Assembly: GCA_027563935.2 (NCBI GenBank)
Contig: CM050454.1
Location: 9,018,001 to 9,082,000, forward strand
Direction: 5' to 3'
Length of the DNA: 64,000 nucleotides
From: Costus lasius
Taxonomy: Eukaryota; Streptophyta; Magnoliopsida; Zingiberales; Costaceae
Shown piece after piece: positions 1 through 12,570 of the stretch. Both the position numbers and the translations under genes were made by a program. The first letter of the stretch is position 1. Each line of letters begins with the position of its first letter. Under the pieces are notes generated by a model. The model made no database searches. It saw nothing but the letters and a program-made list of their open reading frames with translations, and was not told where the DNA came from.

Positions 1-935
1 AGATCTTAAATTTAGTCTATAAACTGGGAGAAGATTTGATTAGACCAACCGATCCAAATTTTACAGACATCCCTCCACAAATATTGAATGATAGCCAATA
101 TAATGCCTCTTTTTAAGGTAAGTTTAATGACTATAAATATTTCACTTTCTTAATAATAATATTATTTAATTCTTTCCTATTTCTCATAGGATTGAATTGG
201 AGCTCTTGATGGCAGTCACGTGGATGTTGTTGTATCCGTTGATAAACAAGTTCCTTTTATTAGATGAAAAGGTTGGCCAATACAAAATATATTAACAATA
301 TATAGTTTTGATATGAAATTCATATATGTGTTAGCTGATTTTGAAGGTACAACTCATGATAATTGTGTTTTAACAATAGTGATTAATACACTAAGATATA
401 AGTTTTTAAAACCTCCCCTATGTATGTGAGCATTTTCTTTATAAATAGCATTAAAGTTAATCTTTCTAGTTTTAGCATTTTTATGTATTTACCATAGGAA
501 AATATTATTTGGTTGATGCTGGATATTAGGATATATTGGACCATATCGAGGAGTGAGGTATCATCTTTCAGAATTTCAGTGTGGTCATCCACGAGAAGGC
601 TATAAAAAATATTCAATAAAGCTCACTCATCTCTTAGAAATTTGCATTGAAAGAACATTTGAAGTATGGAAAAAATATAAAGTATATTATGTGATATGAC
701 ATCCGGTCAATATCCAACACAAGTGAAAATTGTGTTGCTACAATAACATTGCATAACTATATTAGAGGAACTACATGTAATGATGCGATTTTTCAAGAGG
801 TTGAAGCTAATCCTAATGTGGTGTTAAAAGAGAATTGGTCGATGAAGTAAATCAATCAAGTCAAGCTAATTATAATGAGATTGATAATGTTCGTAATCAA
901 ATTGCAATTAGTTTGATGGAATCTAGAAGGTAGAA
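1..935 (+). pseudogene. PIF/Harbinger (HARBI1-like) transposase, degenerate, 5' end outside window
   Basis: Conceptual translation across several frames gives the usual order of plant Harbinger DDE nuclease blocks. First comes a segment like the region before the catalytic domain (1-115, containing PTDPNFTDIPPQI). Next is ALDGSHVDVVVS at about 194-230, the first catalytic Asp block, then KGWPIQNIL and FDMKFIYVLADFEGTTHD to about 360. A YYLVDAGY block lies near 505-530, GPYRGVRYHLSEFQ near 540-580, and a C-terminal piece ending QIAISLMESRR just before a stop near 931. In-frame stops (for example after VPFIR at 264) and frameshifts break it, and an intron-like gap lies at about 115-190. No terminal repeats are visible. 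The family call rests on block order; the copy is not functional. Confidence 0.8.
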
Positions 936-3034
936 CTGTATTTTTATATATTTGTGTAATGCATATTTAACTATTTATGTGTTGCATATTTGTGTAAATG
1001 GGGTCCTTGTTATGTTAAAATTTTTGTGTAATATAATATATAGTTTTGTATTATTAAAATTTTTGTGTAATATACTATATGATTTTCTACAACAGCTACC
1101 TAATAGCTTTTCACCTAAAAGCACTATCTTAAACATCACTTCTTATTTCAGCTAGATAACACTTCTTATTTTAGCTCCACTAAATGAAGGCTAAGTCGAT
1201 TTGGTGTTAAGACTATACAACTCAAAGACATCCATTCCCTTTTAGTTTGTATATTCAAACAATTCCATAAATGCTTAAATACATAATTGTGTTGTGTCCT
1301 ATGTCAAAAGGACATATATTTAGATTTTGAATGAATTGCACCTAATAGAGCTGCATCATTGTGGCTGCTTGATTTTCTCATCAAATCACTTTATTTTGAA
1401 TAAGTTTTGGAGGTACTCTCTTGTATGCTTATTAGTGGTATTACACAAAGTACAAAAATATTTCAATTCTAACAAATGATAATTCACTTTTCTTTTGGTT
1501 CTGGCTCTATTTAGGTAAATTTGCAGATACCCATTCATCAACTTCAAGCAACGAAAAGATGCAGTTGTAGCTTGACTTTAGAAAGGTTCTCTCGTATCAT
1601 TTTAATTATTTTCTTCTTTTAAAAACCATTTTCTTTAAGCTGTTATCAAAGGTTCGATGTTGTTTTATATCTTTTATCATTGTAATACTGAACATATTTT
1701 TCAGTAGAACGAATGCAAAATTTCTGGAGGGAAAAATGGAATAGTTGTTTATCCTTTGATATAGTAATATGAAAATTATTGATGAAAGGTTTGAGTAAGT
1801 ATCAAATTGCCCAGCTTACTCTTCGGAAAGATATTTATAAAAAGTTGACGATGGTGAAGCATAGGCTACATTCTGGCGTGGGGGACAAACGCATGGGCAT
1901 AAGGTGAAGTGAGAGGAGTAGATCTGGGAAAACAACTCATCTTTAACATGTGAGAGCTCAAGCGCTCGTGAAAGCCAAAAATGTTTGGGAGGTGGAATCT
2001 TAAAAGCCTTTCAAGTATCTCATAATCCTTTCTGCTGACAATGTATGTGCAGTACCCAAATTAAATTCTCTCTATCGTTCATCCTGCTATCACATGTGGA
2101 AGGAATTGGGTTGTTAGGCCAAAAGCCTCTGCTCACATGCGCCTAGTTCAAGCTAGCATATGATTAGGCGTCCCCGACGCACTTCAGTCTGAAAATGTAT
2201 CATCTGTTGAAAGTCCAAATTCGCTGTTTTATGTTTACTGTTAAAAACGGCATATGGAACAAGGACTGAAGATACATGATATTGTAGTTGATCTCCACTT
2301 GATATCCATGGTATGAACAAATAAATACATTTGAGTTGACGAATCATGAATGACTTAATTCATTTGTTCAAATTTACCAGCATGCTGTGAATTAATATGC
2401 TTTTCTAGTAGTATAACATAAACCAAACTTCCTCCGCCCAAAAAAAAAAAAAAAAAAAAAAAAAATCAATTTATCGGGAAATCGAAGAACACTAATCATT
2501 TTCCCGTTGATTGATATATTACATTTCTACACATTTGGTAATTTTTTTCAAGAAGCTCGAGAGTAACTTAAACCTCTGCTTGTAACAAGCGGTTCTCTTT
2601 ACATCTCTTGTAAGGATATAGGGTGAACTCTTTTTCCACGAGGTGACAGAATGAGTTAGCTTTATCTTATCGAGCTCGTCCGGTAAAATTTTATGGAGTT
2701 CATCACTTTATTTTAGTCATGTCGATTTCCAAGTTTTTTTTTTAGTAATAATTTATTGCATAAATTCGATTAACACTTTGAAAATGATGAGCTAGTTGAA
2801 GATTTGTGCATAATAATACATTTTGAAGACTAAAAATCTGCCTTGATTTAGCATTACCATATTATTGTAACAAAAATCTGTTCTTGTTTTAATCTTATCT
2901 TTCAAAAACCTGTTCTTACAAAACAAGTTCGAAACAGCGCGGCTGTAACGGTTACATACATATAAGCCCCCTCCCTAAAACCCATCTCGGACCGTGACAA
3001 CATTTAAACCATTCACCACATAGGCCAGCTCTCC
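936..3034. other. AT-rich intergenic DNA
   Basis: No gene recognised. The only low-complexity tract is an A run of about 25 bases at 2440-2465. Small ORFs here have no recognisable domain. The last part is the promoter side of the AP2/ERF gene. Confidence 0.6.
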
Positions 3035-3041
3035 CTATATA
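3035..3041 (+). promoter_or_regulatory. Probable TATA box of the AP2/ERF gene
   Basis: The word CTATATA lies 66 bases before the start codon at 3107, which would place transcription start about 3065-3070. A second TATA-like word (CATATAAG, about 2959-2966) lies further out. Placement is inferred from spacing only. Confidence 0.5.
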
Positions 3042-3106
3042 CATATCCCGCGCCTCTGCGTCCTATCTCACGCACACAATCTCCGGCTTCACTCCACTCC
3101 ACTTCC

Positions 3107-3982
3107 ATGGACAACCTCCGTAAGGCCCCCCTCCGGCCGTGGAAGAAGGGCCCAGCCCGTGGCAAGGGCGGTCCCCAGAACGCCTCCTGCGAGTACCGCG
3201 GCGTCCGCCAGCGCACCTGGGGCAAGTGGGTCGCCGAGATCCGCGAGCCCAAGAAGCGCACCCGCCTCTGGCTCGGCTCCTTTCCCACCGCCGAGGAGGC
3301 CGCCCTTGCCTACGATGAAGCCGCCCGCCGCCTCTACGGTCCCGACGCCTACGTCAACCTTCCCCACCTCCGCGCCAACGGCGCCGGCGCCGCCTCCTCC
3401 CACATCGCCAAGCCCTCCCACCACCGCTTCAAATGGTTCCCCGCCTCCAAATCTTGCTTCACCTCCTCCTCCTCCTCCGTCGTCCCTTCCTGCGGCCTCC
3501 TCAACCTCAGCGCCCAGCACAACGTCCACGTCATCCACCAGCGCCTCCAAGAACTCAAGTACTTTAAACCCTCATCATCTCCATCTTCTTCCTCCAACTC
3601 CTCTCGTCCGACCTCTTCACGAAATTCGGATCCCCCGCCGTCGGCGCCTCTGGAGCAGCCGCCGGTCGAGAAACCCCAAATTGATCTGAAGGAGTTTCTG
3701 CAGCAACTGGGTGTTCTAAAGCCGGTAGAGGAGAGCGCAGAGGAAACAGAGCTGCCGGAGCCGACGGTGACACAAACGGAGGATGAAGATGAAGAGGAGG
3801 AGAGGAGTGCAGGAATGGCGTCGGAAGAAGTATTGTGCTTGCACCAGAGCGACTTCAACTGGGACACTCTGATAGAGATTCGGGCTCTAGAGGGACACCC
3901 CGTCGTCGTTGAAGACGGCGGACCTCAGCTCGATGACGCGCAGGAGGATTTGGGCTTGCCGATCTCCATTTGGGACCTCTGA
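3107..3982 (+). CDS. AP2/ERF transcription factor, DREB A-2 (DREB2F-like) type
   Basis: Intronless 291-residue nuclear DNA-binding protein, expected to bind DRE/CRT elements in drought, salt or heat responses. The single AP2 domain spans about residues 29-86 ([18 protein letters not shown] ... WLGSF ... AYDEAAR ... NLPH). It has Val42 and Glu47, the V14/E19 pair typical of DREB rather than ERF proteins. The basic segment before it ([14 protein letters not shown], about residues 13-26) is the A-2 signature and a likely nuclear signal. The middle is rich in Ser/Pro. The C-terminal third is acidic (EDEDEEEE near residue 222) and ends in a short hydrophobic/acidic tail closing with IWDL, a plausible activation domain. 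The start sits in a good plant context (CCATGG). The coding sequence is strongly GC-rich at its 5' half, as in many monocot genes. Family is clear; the exact orthologue is less certain. Confidence 0.95.
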   Translation: MDNLRKAPLRPWKKGPARGKGGPQNASCEYRGVRQRTWGKWVAEIREPKKRTRLWLGSFPTAEEAALAYDEAARRLYGPDAYVNLPHLRANGAGAASSHIAKPSHHRFKWFPASKSCFTSSSSSVVPSCGLLNLSAQHNVHVIHQRLQELKYFKPSSSPSSSSNSSRPTSSRNSDPPPSAPLEQPPVEKPQIDLKEFLQQLGVLKPVEESAEETELPEPTVTQTEDEDEEEERSAGMASEEVLCLHQSDFNWDTLIEIRALEGHPVVVEDGGPQLDDAQEDLGLPISIWDL

Positions 3983-5516
3983 ATGCTTTCGGTAATGCAC
4001 CAAGCAGGCGCGTACTCGCGTTAATTATAGGCTTCGTCTTTTATTGAGCATGTTGAATGGAAATAGTGAACCTCTGAAGTTCATTTCATATTTATTATAT
4101 ACTCATTAATATGGGGAATAATTTATCCAATATAACTTATCCAAATTAGTTAATGCTTTTCTTGACCTGACCACATTTTGTCTTTTTTGGAAAAAAAAAT
4201 ATATTTATTTACATATAAATTTTAATTTTAATTTATTATATATATATATATATCATATTTTAAGAGTCACTAATTACGTAAATTGCTATTTTTAAAACTT
4301 TTTTTGCCATAAGCTAGTGATTAATAAAGGGAAAATTCAGCCCTATGACCTATCATCAATAATTAAGATTATTACCAATTAAACTAACACACCTTTCATA
4401 TTTTAAATATTATGAATGGTAAAATTAGCGATACTTAAAACGAGAGATTTCATTTAATTAAGCATAGATGAGATTCCATATTCCTGAATATTATCTTGGC
4501 ATACATATATAAACACATCACACGGTCAATAATCATAACATTTTACACATTAGTCAATCATTAATATTTGATAACACATTTGCACAATCATCAACGCTAG
4601 AAACAAATTTACATTCCACACATCAAAATGATTAAAACTATAGCTATAGATCACATCCTTTTTATTAAAAAAAAATAACAAAAACAATATCATCGAAAAA
4701 AAAAGAAGCACAAAACTAAATAGTTATGTCTGCATAAACTGCCTTAAATTGTTAAAATACATACATGTGTATCGAAATGTATCATGACTTCAAAAATTAT
4801 ACCTCCTTCAATAAGAGAAGATAAGCATAAACTTTGTAAAAAAAAAAAAAATGCAAGAGTTTGTAATTCTCAATATTGACCCTATCCAAAAATTGAGCTC
4901 TTTTAATTATGGATTTGAAACAATGAGGGTCAAACCTCATCATTAATTACCCCTAGAATTACTTAGAAAAAACTCAAACAATAAGTCTTAAGTATTAAAA
5001 TGTAAACGTGCACACACATGGAATAATGTGCTTCACGTCTTAAGTATAACTCTCTTCTGGTTCTTACACTATTTTTTTTGGTCCTTTTTGTCCTTTTATT
5101 TTTTTTAACCTTTTACTTCCTCGGTGATAAAATGGATCCGTCATAGTTAATAGATAGCATGCAAATGGTAAACATGGTAACCTCTTATGTGCATGAGATT
5201 TAAGCTAAACGAACAAAACAGAGTTTACTCTATATCGCTGAAGATTTGGATTGGAGTCCTAGTGGAGAATTTAATACTCCATGCCTACATCAACTTGAGT
5301 TTTCATTCTAATATAAAACACATGCTCTAAAATGGCTTGTTAAATGGATTGAAAGCAATGACGAAGTTAGATCGTATATTTTTTTTGTTAATTGCGTCCC
5401 CCTCTATCACATTTCCTCTTATTTATTTATTTATTTATATTTAATCATCTCTTAGTTTGAGTCAAATACTCTAATTGACAATGACAGGGTTTGGAGAGTG
5501 AAAATCGGTTCCACTT
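3983..5516. other. AT-rich intergenic DNA
   Basis: Contains short A/T homopolymers and a TA microsatellite near 4239-4252. I see no coding domain, RNA gene or element ends. The 3' end of the AP2/ERF transcript must lie in its first few hundred bases, but no single polyadenylation signal stands out. Confidence 0.55.
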
Positions 5517-5588
5517 TAAGAGTCTATTTCTTTGGAGGGGAGGAACATTAAGGAAACAGTTTTTTTTTCTTTTTTTTTTTTTTATACG

Positions 5589-6351
5589 CTGTGTTTAGCA
5601 AGGTGGACGGAAACTGAGAAGGATGGGAAAATAAGAATAAAAGAAAAATAAAAAAGAAAGAAAAATAAGAAAAATTTCTTCCTTTGTGTTTAGCGAGAGG
5701 GAATGAAACTAAGAAGGATTGTTATAAACACCATTTGTTTTTTTTATACTCATATTATATAAATATTCTAAGTAAAATACAAAATAACTATTTAGTATGA
5801 TGATTCTAATAAATCAAGATACTGAGCATGTAAATAAGAAAAGCAAAGAACCAACATATTTTCTAATAATCAATTAGGGGAATAAAAAGAAGAATAGGAG
5901 AATCGCAGACGACGACATGTAAATTTGCATTGATTTTTGGTGAAAATCACAGACGACGGCGATGAAAATCGCGGGCGGAAGGAAGAACAGGAGAAGGAGA
6001 AGGAGATCAGCGGCGGCGGGGCAAGCAGGAGAAGGAGATCAGCGGCGGCAAGGCAAGTAGGAGTAGGGTTTCGTTCGGCGGCAGCGGAAAGGCGAGCAGG
6101 AGAAGGAGATCGGCGGCGGCAAGGCGAGCAAGAGTAGGGTTTCGTTGTCCAACAGTGTAGCGTGAGGGGTGAGAATAGCAATCGCGAGTGCATGAGGGTG
6201 TTGATTCGTCTGAATCGGACTGATCAATTTTGGAAGGAAAATAGGGTGACTTTCCTTTCTGTTTTCCCTTTCCTGCTTTCCGTCCGCTCTTTTAAACACG
6301 AAAAAAATCAATATCCATCCGTCCTGCTTTCCATGCGCTCTTTTAAACACA
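5589..6351. mobile_element. Nested MITE with doubled terminal inverted repeats
   Basis: Two left-end copies start GTGTTTAGC (5589-5630 and 5684-5720). Two right-end copies finish in CGCTCTTTTAAACAC (6262-6300 and 6311-6351). Read inward, left and right copies align over about 40 bases (GTGTTTA..., GGACGGAAA..., AGGAAGGG-like). The interior (about 5990-6150) holds tandem copies of a GC-rich GGAGAAGGAGATCRGCGGCGG motif. The resulting long ORFs look like simple-repeat artefacts rather than a gene. No target duplication was fixed. Confidence 0.45.
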
Positions 6352-6433
6352 GTATTAGAGTCTTCTATTTCTTTGGAGGAAACGAAAATAGAAAGAAATT
6401 TTATTCCTAAAAAAAAGTAGATAGAAAAATAAA

Positions 6434-6436
<3 letters not shown>

Positions 6437-6464
<28 letters not shown>
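6437..6464. repeat. TA microsatellite
   Basis: An uninterrupted AT/TA run of about 28 bases just outside the right repeats of the MITE. Confidence 0.8.
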
Positions 6465-6789
6465 GATACAAATACATTCATAATTCATTTATAAGATTTT
6501 ATAAAATTATCAAGAATTTTGGCAACATCTCCCCTATACAATCAATACATGGAACTTATACATGAGAAATATTAAAACATATCACAAAATGGAAACAAAG
6601 ATACATCTTCAATAGAAATACAACTACCATTAAAACTTAACAAAGTAATGTTTAACAATATCCATCATACATCATAGTATTTAATCATCACCAACAAAAT
6701 GTCATCAAAGTAAGAAGTCTAAACACCACCAAAGTACATTACTAAATATCATCATCTAACAAAGTGCTACTAAAGTATCATACAACAAC

Positions 6790-7215
6790 TCATGCATCTA
6801 GCAACTGATTCAAGACTTCAACACATATCTTTGGAGTTGAGAAGAAAATTTTTGTCTTCTCTTTATTCTTATTAAGTGCAATATATGCACAAACTATTTG
6901 GTTGTGATACGCCAATTTTACTCAACTCGCATATATTTCCTTTTTGGTGTATACTCTCTCTGCAAATTCAGGATTGGATTGTGCAAACACAAGTGCATTA
7001 CTCTCTTTCATGCAATTAACCAAATCCTTCAAGTTACTATTTGTATCTTCCAAAGTAAGAGAATCCAATTTTCTCTTATTAGACTTGGATGTAGATTAAG
7101 TGCTACTCATTTTAAATTGTGGCACAAAAGGTGGGCTGCTTGCATCAGACATGACTTTATTTATTCTGTCATAGTCATCAGGTATGGCTTCTTCATTTAA
7201 TGGGTCATGTGCTTG
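6790..7215 (-). pseudogene. Remnant of a MYB/SANT-like (Harbinger ORF1-type) protein
   Basis: Read on the minus strand, one frame stays mostly open from about 7215 to a stop at 6790, with only two internal stops. It contains a Ser/Thr/Lys linker (STSKSNKRKLDSL) and then a helical C-terminal part (LKDLVNCMKESNALVFAQSN, IVCAYIALNKNKEKTKIFFS, VEVLNQLLDA). This arrangement resembles the C-terminal half of plant MYB/SANT-like proteins encoded beside Harbinger transposases or of their L10-interacting MYB relatives. The MYB repeat itself is not evident. The assignment is by gestalt and could be wrong. Confidence 0.4.
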
Positions 7216-8304
7216 TTGTTCACTTTCCTTGCTCTAGATGAGTGTTAATGTCAACTAAACATTACAGCCAGAAGCAGAAGACTGTTTTAAGAGATCAATT
7301 AAAAATAGAAATATCATTTAAAAGTACTAAAACTAAAATTTTTCTTTGCAAGCATATAATAATTGAAACCGTAGAATGAAAATATTATTGCAAATATGTT
7401 GGGGAGCATGACATCCAAATCAACCAAAATGTGTGAAATTTTCTATTAGGATTTTTTCAGTATATGTTTCAAGGACAAGGCGACGAACTAATATTTCACC
7501 AAAAAAGAACTTCCAACCAAAAAACAAAGGCATGAGAGCATTTTCCTGATAGAAATTGTATGTATTACTAGTATTTCTTAAACTAAATTCGTGTTCCTTA
7601 TCAAATTGTAAAGTTGTAAGGGTGTGTGATATCCCGAGCAACTAAAATAACTCAGAATATGATAATACCCTAACAGTGATATCCTATATATGCCTCCCGG
7701 ATAAAGCCACAAAAGAAACACTATAATCACATAACTTTGTAGTAGAAGTGGAGGCAAAGCTTGAGGGAGGGCTGGCGCTTGAGAGAGTTACATAAGAAGA
7801 AAACCCAAACCCTAAAAATTCAAAAGTAAAAAATTTGGATGCTTGAGAGAGGCTAGTGCTTGAGATCATACCTTGTGGAATCAAAGGGCAATGTTTCAAA
7901 GGGACAGTGCTTGATGGACGACACTACAAAGGGGTGGGCGGCGTGAGCAAGCATAGCGAGCGAGGAGGCAAAGAGACACGAGCGTAGGGAGAGAACGAAA
8001 GAAAAATTTTTGGAGGGAAAAAGTGAAGAGACGACTAGAGGAGGAAGCAAATAAATGAGAACAAGCGAGCAAGAGAGACGAGAGGGAGAAAGCTACGAAG
8101 AACAAGAGACGTGAACGAGAGTCAAGAGGTTTTCGTGTGTGACCATAGCAAGCATCAATTGAGTTTTATAGCTAATTTGGAGAGAAAAGTACAAAATTTT
8201 TCTCCTTTTTTCTATTCTTCTATCCTATTCTATCCAAAGAAACAAGAAAAAAAAAAACTTCTCTCCCTCCCCTCCTATTTTCTCTCTAAAGAAACAACCT
8301 ATAA

Positions 8305-9350
8305 GCGTGCTTGATCTCTCTCGTACCTTTTTTATATTTTATTACTTAATTATAAAAAATCCCATAATTAACAAACAAAGGATTTAAATTCAGTTAGGAG
8401 ATAACAATTGAACTCAAATAGCCAAGTACCTCTACTGAGTTCAAATACCCAATTAACTAAATCAAATAAATGGCTTGAGTTTGAGTTGATTTTAAGTTGA
8501 GATCCCTGAACTTACCTAAATCCTAAAAACCCCTTGGCCCAATCTAAGATCATTCACCGAGTTTGAGTCGTAGAAGCTCTCCACCTGACCTCAAATTTGC
8601 CATTGGTAGTGTTGGGCAACGTGTGGGGAGCATAGGGGTGGGTGCAAAACACAATGTGTCACACCTTCTTTCCCCTTGCATTAGGGTCAACACTAGAGTT
8701 GCTCTATGCGAAGACTCAATTTTTTTAGAGTAGTGCCCAGGGTGTGTTTTTTAAGCGGGGACTCCTTTGCACTCACCTAAGCGGGGTCCACTGAGATTCT
8801 TTACACAAATCTCAAAGCTAATAAAAAAAAATGCAAAACCCTAGGGAAAAGAAAGCAACACTTCACCCTCCTACCCCACTTCCCTTCCTTCTACTTCCTC
8901 TCTCCTGCCCCGGCTCCCGGTTTGCTCCCTCATTAGTGCTCGCCGAATGCCATCACCGTTAGTGCTCACCGGAAAGTTATTGCCTCTCTTGTTCATTGAT
9001 TCTCTCCCTGCTCCCATTGTCTCTCTCCCCGAGCGCTCGAGCGCCCTCATCGTCAGCACTCCCTACGTCTCCCCCACTCTTATAGTCGAAACTTCTTTAG
9101 CTGCTGAAACTCTTCGCCGCCCTTACCTGCCATCAGAACATTCATGTCACATTCATGTCATGCTGCCAAAACTCCTCACGCTTCACTCTCCAGTCACCTG
9201 CGTCTCTCTTCTTGCTGCTCCCCTACTCTATTGTCGGCATCGCTCTCCTCGTGTCGCTATCCATCAACATTGCTCTCCCCACTGCCGGCATTGCTGCTCT
9301 GTGAAGAGGTGATTCTTTCATTTAATGTAAAAATTATTTTAAATAGCATT
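8305..9350. other. Intergenic region, partly C/T-rich
   Basis: The stretch 8508-8590 recurs in direct orientation at 17548-17620 with moderate identity (GAACTTA.CTAAATCCTA, then CAATCTAAGATCATTCAC-like). 8860-9310 is CT-rich and gives overlapping Ser/Leu/Pro-rich ORFs with no domain. I regard these as compositional. Confidence 0.5.
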
Positions 9351-9351
9351 G

Positions 9352-10390
9352 TATTGAAGGTAGAACATGCATATTTGAGGATAAAATAAAATATAATTGG
9401 TATATCTTAAGCTAAAATTGATACATCTTTAGGTAGAATTTGCGCAAGTTAGAATTTGCGCAAGTTAAGGTAGAACTTTCACATAGTAAGGTAGAACATG
9501 CATTTAATAAAGTAGAACTTGTATCTAATAAGGTAGAACCCCACTTAAAATAAGGTAGAACTGGTATATCTTAAGGTAGAATTTGCACATGCATTTGATA
9601 AGGTAGAACCCTATTTAAAATAAGGTAGAACTGGTATATCTTAAGGTAGAATTTGCAATTTTGCATTAACTTAAGGTAGAGCTTCTATTCAGTAAGGTAG
9701 AACTTGTATATGATAAGGTAAAACCTGCATCTAATAAGGTAGAATTTGCATGTAATAAAGTAGAACCTACATAGTTAAGGTAGAACCACACTTAAAATAA
9801 GTTAGAACTAGTATATCTTAAAATAGAATTTGCACAACTTAAGATAAAACATGCATATAGTAAAAGGTAAAACTTGCATATGATAAGGTAGAACCTACAT
9901 CTAATAAGGTAGAACTTGTATATGATAAGATAGATCATACATAGTTAAAGTAGAACCCCACATAAAATAAGATAGAACTGGTATATCTTAAGATAGAATT
10001 TGCACGACTTAAGGTAGAACTTGCATGTGATTAGATAAAACCTACATCTAATAAGGTAAAATTTGCATGTAATAAAATATAACCTACATAGTTAAGGTAA
10101 AACCGCACATAAATAAAGGTAGAACTGGTATATCTTAAGGTAGAACTTGTATATCTTAAGGTAGAATTTACACAACTTAGGGTAGAACTTTCATATAATA
10201 AGATAGAATATGCACCCATAAGGTAGAATCTACATCTAATAAGGTAGAACCCTACTTAAAATAAAGTAAAACTGATATATCTTAAGGTAGAATTTGCATA
10301 TAATAAGGTAAAATATGCATCCGATAGGGTAGAACATGATTATGATATGGTAGAACTTGCATCTAATAAGGTAAAACATAATCTATATTA
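9352..10390 (+). repeat. Tandem array of a ~21-bp GGTAGAAC repeat (left outer block)
   Basis: About 1 kb of degenerate units, each an AAGGTAGAAC core followed by about 11 variable AT-rich bases (often CTTGCATATGAT or CCTACATCTAAT). The same core recurs at 11510-11747, 14490-14550 and 15785-15870 in this orientation, and inverted at 13160-13235 and 17155-17500. This is the subterminal repeat of the foldback-like element annotated here. Confidence 0.9.
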
Positions 10391-10435
10391 CTAATATTCT
10401 ATAGTATTTCTGTAGGTGTAACATTTAATTCAAAC

Positions 10436-10990
10436 ATGATGGGGACTAATGAGGGTAAGGAATCATCAACAATTGGAGCTACAATAAAAATGGAAGAAGT
10501 TATGCAATATGTAAAATTTCAATTTAGCTTAATTTTTATTTTATAAAATGTAAATATTTATGTTAAAATATATTTATAGGAATCTTGTGCACCACTTGAG
10601 AGCTTGTCAAATGAATCTCGACTTGGAATGAAGTTTTTATGTGAAAAAGATGCTTATAAGTTTTACAATAATTATGCTAAGAGGATAAATTTTAATATCA
10701 AGAAATTTAGTACAAGAGTGTAGAAAAAATAGTTCCTTAAAGTCTAAAAGTTGTGTGTAGTAATCAGGAGACTCAATAAGTTACATCCGTTGAGTATATA
10801 CAATTCTAAATGACAAAGATGATGAAAATGAATTTAATGTAAAATATGTTCATAGTATAATTCCCCAAACTAATGTAATAATTAGGCTTCCTCCTAATAA
10901 GAAAGGACCTAAGGAGAAATGAAAAAAAAATTTGCTCCAAAGGAAACATTGTATTTTAGATACACCTATTGCTATAGTCCAGTCTTAGGT
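10436..10990 (+). pseudogene. FAR1-type DNA-binding domain remnant (Mutator-related)
   Basis: A short first exon-like piece (MMGTNEGKESSTIG ..., from 10438) is followed by an intron-like AT stretch. A second open piece from about 10580 contains LGMKFLCEKDAYKFYNNYAKR and then INFNIKKFSTR before a stop near 10721. This is the hallmark start of FAR1/FHY3-family DNA-binding domains (G-M-x-F, then A-Y-x-F-Y-x-x-Y-A). A weaker continuation ending in PPNKKGPKEK runs to about 10920. Stops and frameshifts make it non-coding now. No MULE transposase core was found downstream. Confidence 0.65.
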
Positions 10991-11098
10991 TATGGAATTT
11001 AACAATTTTGCATATCATTATATATTTTGTATTATTTTTAATTATGTAATCTTATTGTATGTCTTTCTTTTGTTGTATATAAGGAACACAAATACGGA

Positions 11099-11115
11099 CC
11101 CCCCCCCCCCCCCCC
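11099..11115. repeat. C17 homopolymer
   Basis: An uninterrupted run of 17 C bases in AT-rich DNA, between the FAR1 remnant and the palindrome. Confidence 0.9.
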
Positions 11116-12249
11116 ATATGGCTACATCCTTTACCGTGCTATCGTGCCTAAGTCATCCCAAACTCAGGTATTAAATCTATCATATAGTTGTACAAAAATA
11201 GGTTTATACATATGCATGCATGCCACGTATCAGTTATACCATCAATTTCATACAGGTGTCTAACGATTACTCAACTTCCATTTATAGAAGACAACACTTT
11301 GAGTAAACCAGAAGCTATGTGAACTCATGAGAGATAAATGTACTTTAATGGGAACAAATACAATTTTATCTTTCACGAATGTGTATGAGAACAAATGTAT
11401 TTTAATGGATATTATTTTATGTATTTTGAAAAAGATTGTTTTATAAGATGGTAGAATTTTATAATTACATTATCATACCATATAGAATTTATTTTATTGA
11501 ATATAAAACCAGACATGAACAAGATAGAACCTTACTAGAATCAGATAGAACATTTTAGAAATAAGGTAGAACCTCACCGAAATAATGTAAAACCTCACTA
11601 AAATAAGGTAAAATCTATCCAGAATAAGGCATATTCTTTTTGAAATAAGTTAAAACCTCACCGGAATAAGATATAACCTCTCATGATTAAGGTAAAATCT
11701 CTCTAGAATAAAGTAGAATCTCACTAGAATAAGGTAGAACCTCTCTATATATCACAATTACCATGACAAAGACAAATTACTACATATACCTCACTAGATA
11801 AATATCAACTGTTTACCACAAGTACCATGTCAACAATATCAAAAAAGAAATAATTGTCAACAATTACTATTGATCCAATATCACAACTATATAAATTACA
11901 AGATACATATTAACCATTCTAACTACAAGTAGTGAAAATACATAAAGAATGTCAACAACCAACCATTATTCACATACAATTAGTTAAATTACAGTGAATC
12001 AAGAAATTATCATTCTCATTATAAACTCTATAGTCATAATTGCTCGGAGCTAATCCATGTCATCTTGGGAAAAAAAATAAAGTCTTCATTTCTTGAAAGA
12101 TAGTCTATGAATTTCATATATAAAACACCACAATTAACACTGCATTGATAAATATTAAAGTTTAGTACTATAACATTAAAAATAGCAAAATAAAATAATT
12201 TTAATCTACTCAAATAAAGTACTTAGCATAAAGTTTAAGAACAATCGTA

Positions 12250-12570
12250 TTTCCAAAATATCTCCCACTCGTTAATATCAATATCAGCAATCACATTTAG
12301 ATGGCTCCCAACTAAGGACAACTACATAAAGAAAATTTTAAATTACCACATGAAGATTATGTATTTAAAAGTTTAAATAAATATACTAAAAAATTACTAA
12401 TTTATTCACTTTTTTATCCCGTGCATCAGTCTTCATAGAATTGTAAATAATTATATTTTCATCTTTGATATTAATACCCAACAAAACCAGTGGTTATCGC
12501 AGTACACTGGATGGGTACTAAATCACTAGTATACCTAGACTCTGAAACAATATAAAATACACACTCCATT
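12250..12570 (-). pseudogene. Ulp1-like C48 cysteine protease fragment, left arm
   Basis: Ulp1/SENP proteases remove SUMO-like modifiers; plant Mutator relatives often carry such a domain. Here the minus strand gives DLVPIQ, a one-base shift, then CDNHWFCWV with the catalytic His block (NHW codons at 12487-12495). INIKDENIIIYNSMKT follows from about 12474, where family members have the catalytic Asp in a YDS motif. Further on, KCDC places the nucleophile Cys codon at 12287-12289, immediately followed by a stop where Gly is normal. The Asp is replaced by Asn (YNS). With shifts and stops this copy is dead. Confidence 0.65.

Larger units (their letters stand above)
5520..8301. mobile_element. 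Possible degenerate PIF/Harbinger-like element with TAA target duplication
   Basis: The left end reads GAGTCTATTTCTTTGGAGG from 5520. The right end, read inward on the minus strand, begins TAGGTTGTTTCTTTAGAGA at 8301. They share the TTTCTTTRGAG core, and TAA flanks both ends (5517-5519 and 8302-8304), the target size of PIF/Harbinger elements. Inside, the minus strand carries a remnant resembling the MYB/SANT-type second protein of these elements (6790-7215). A similar TTTCTTTGGAGGA end lies internally near 6365-6381, so nesting is likely. The terminal match is short and imperfect, so the call is tentative. Confidence 0.4.

Noticed and set aside
3089..3867. Long minus-strand ORFs over the AP2/ERF gene
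   Set aside because: They are shadows of the GC-rich coding region, of simple Gly/Ser-rich composition, without domains.
8871..9389. Plus-strand Ser/Leu/Pro-rich ORFs before the GGTAGAAC array
   Set aside because: Overlapping frames in a CT-rich tract, no domain and no splice logic.
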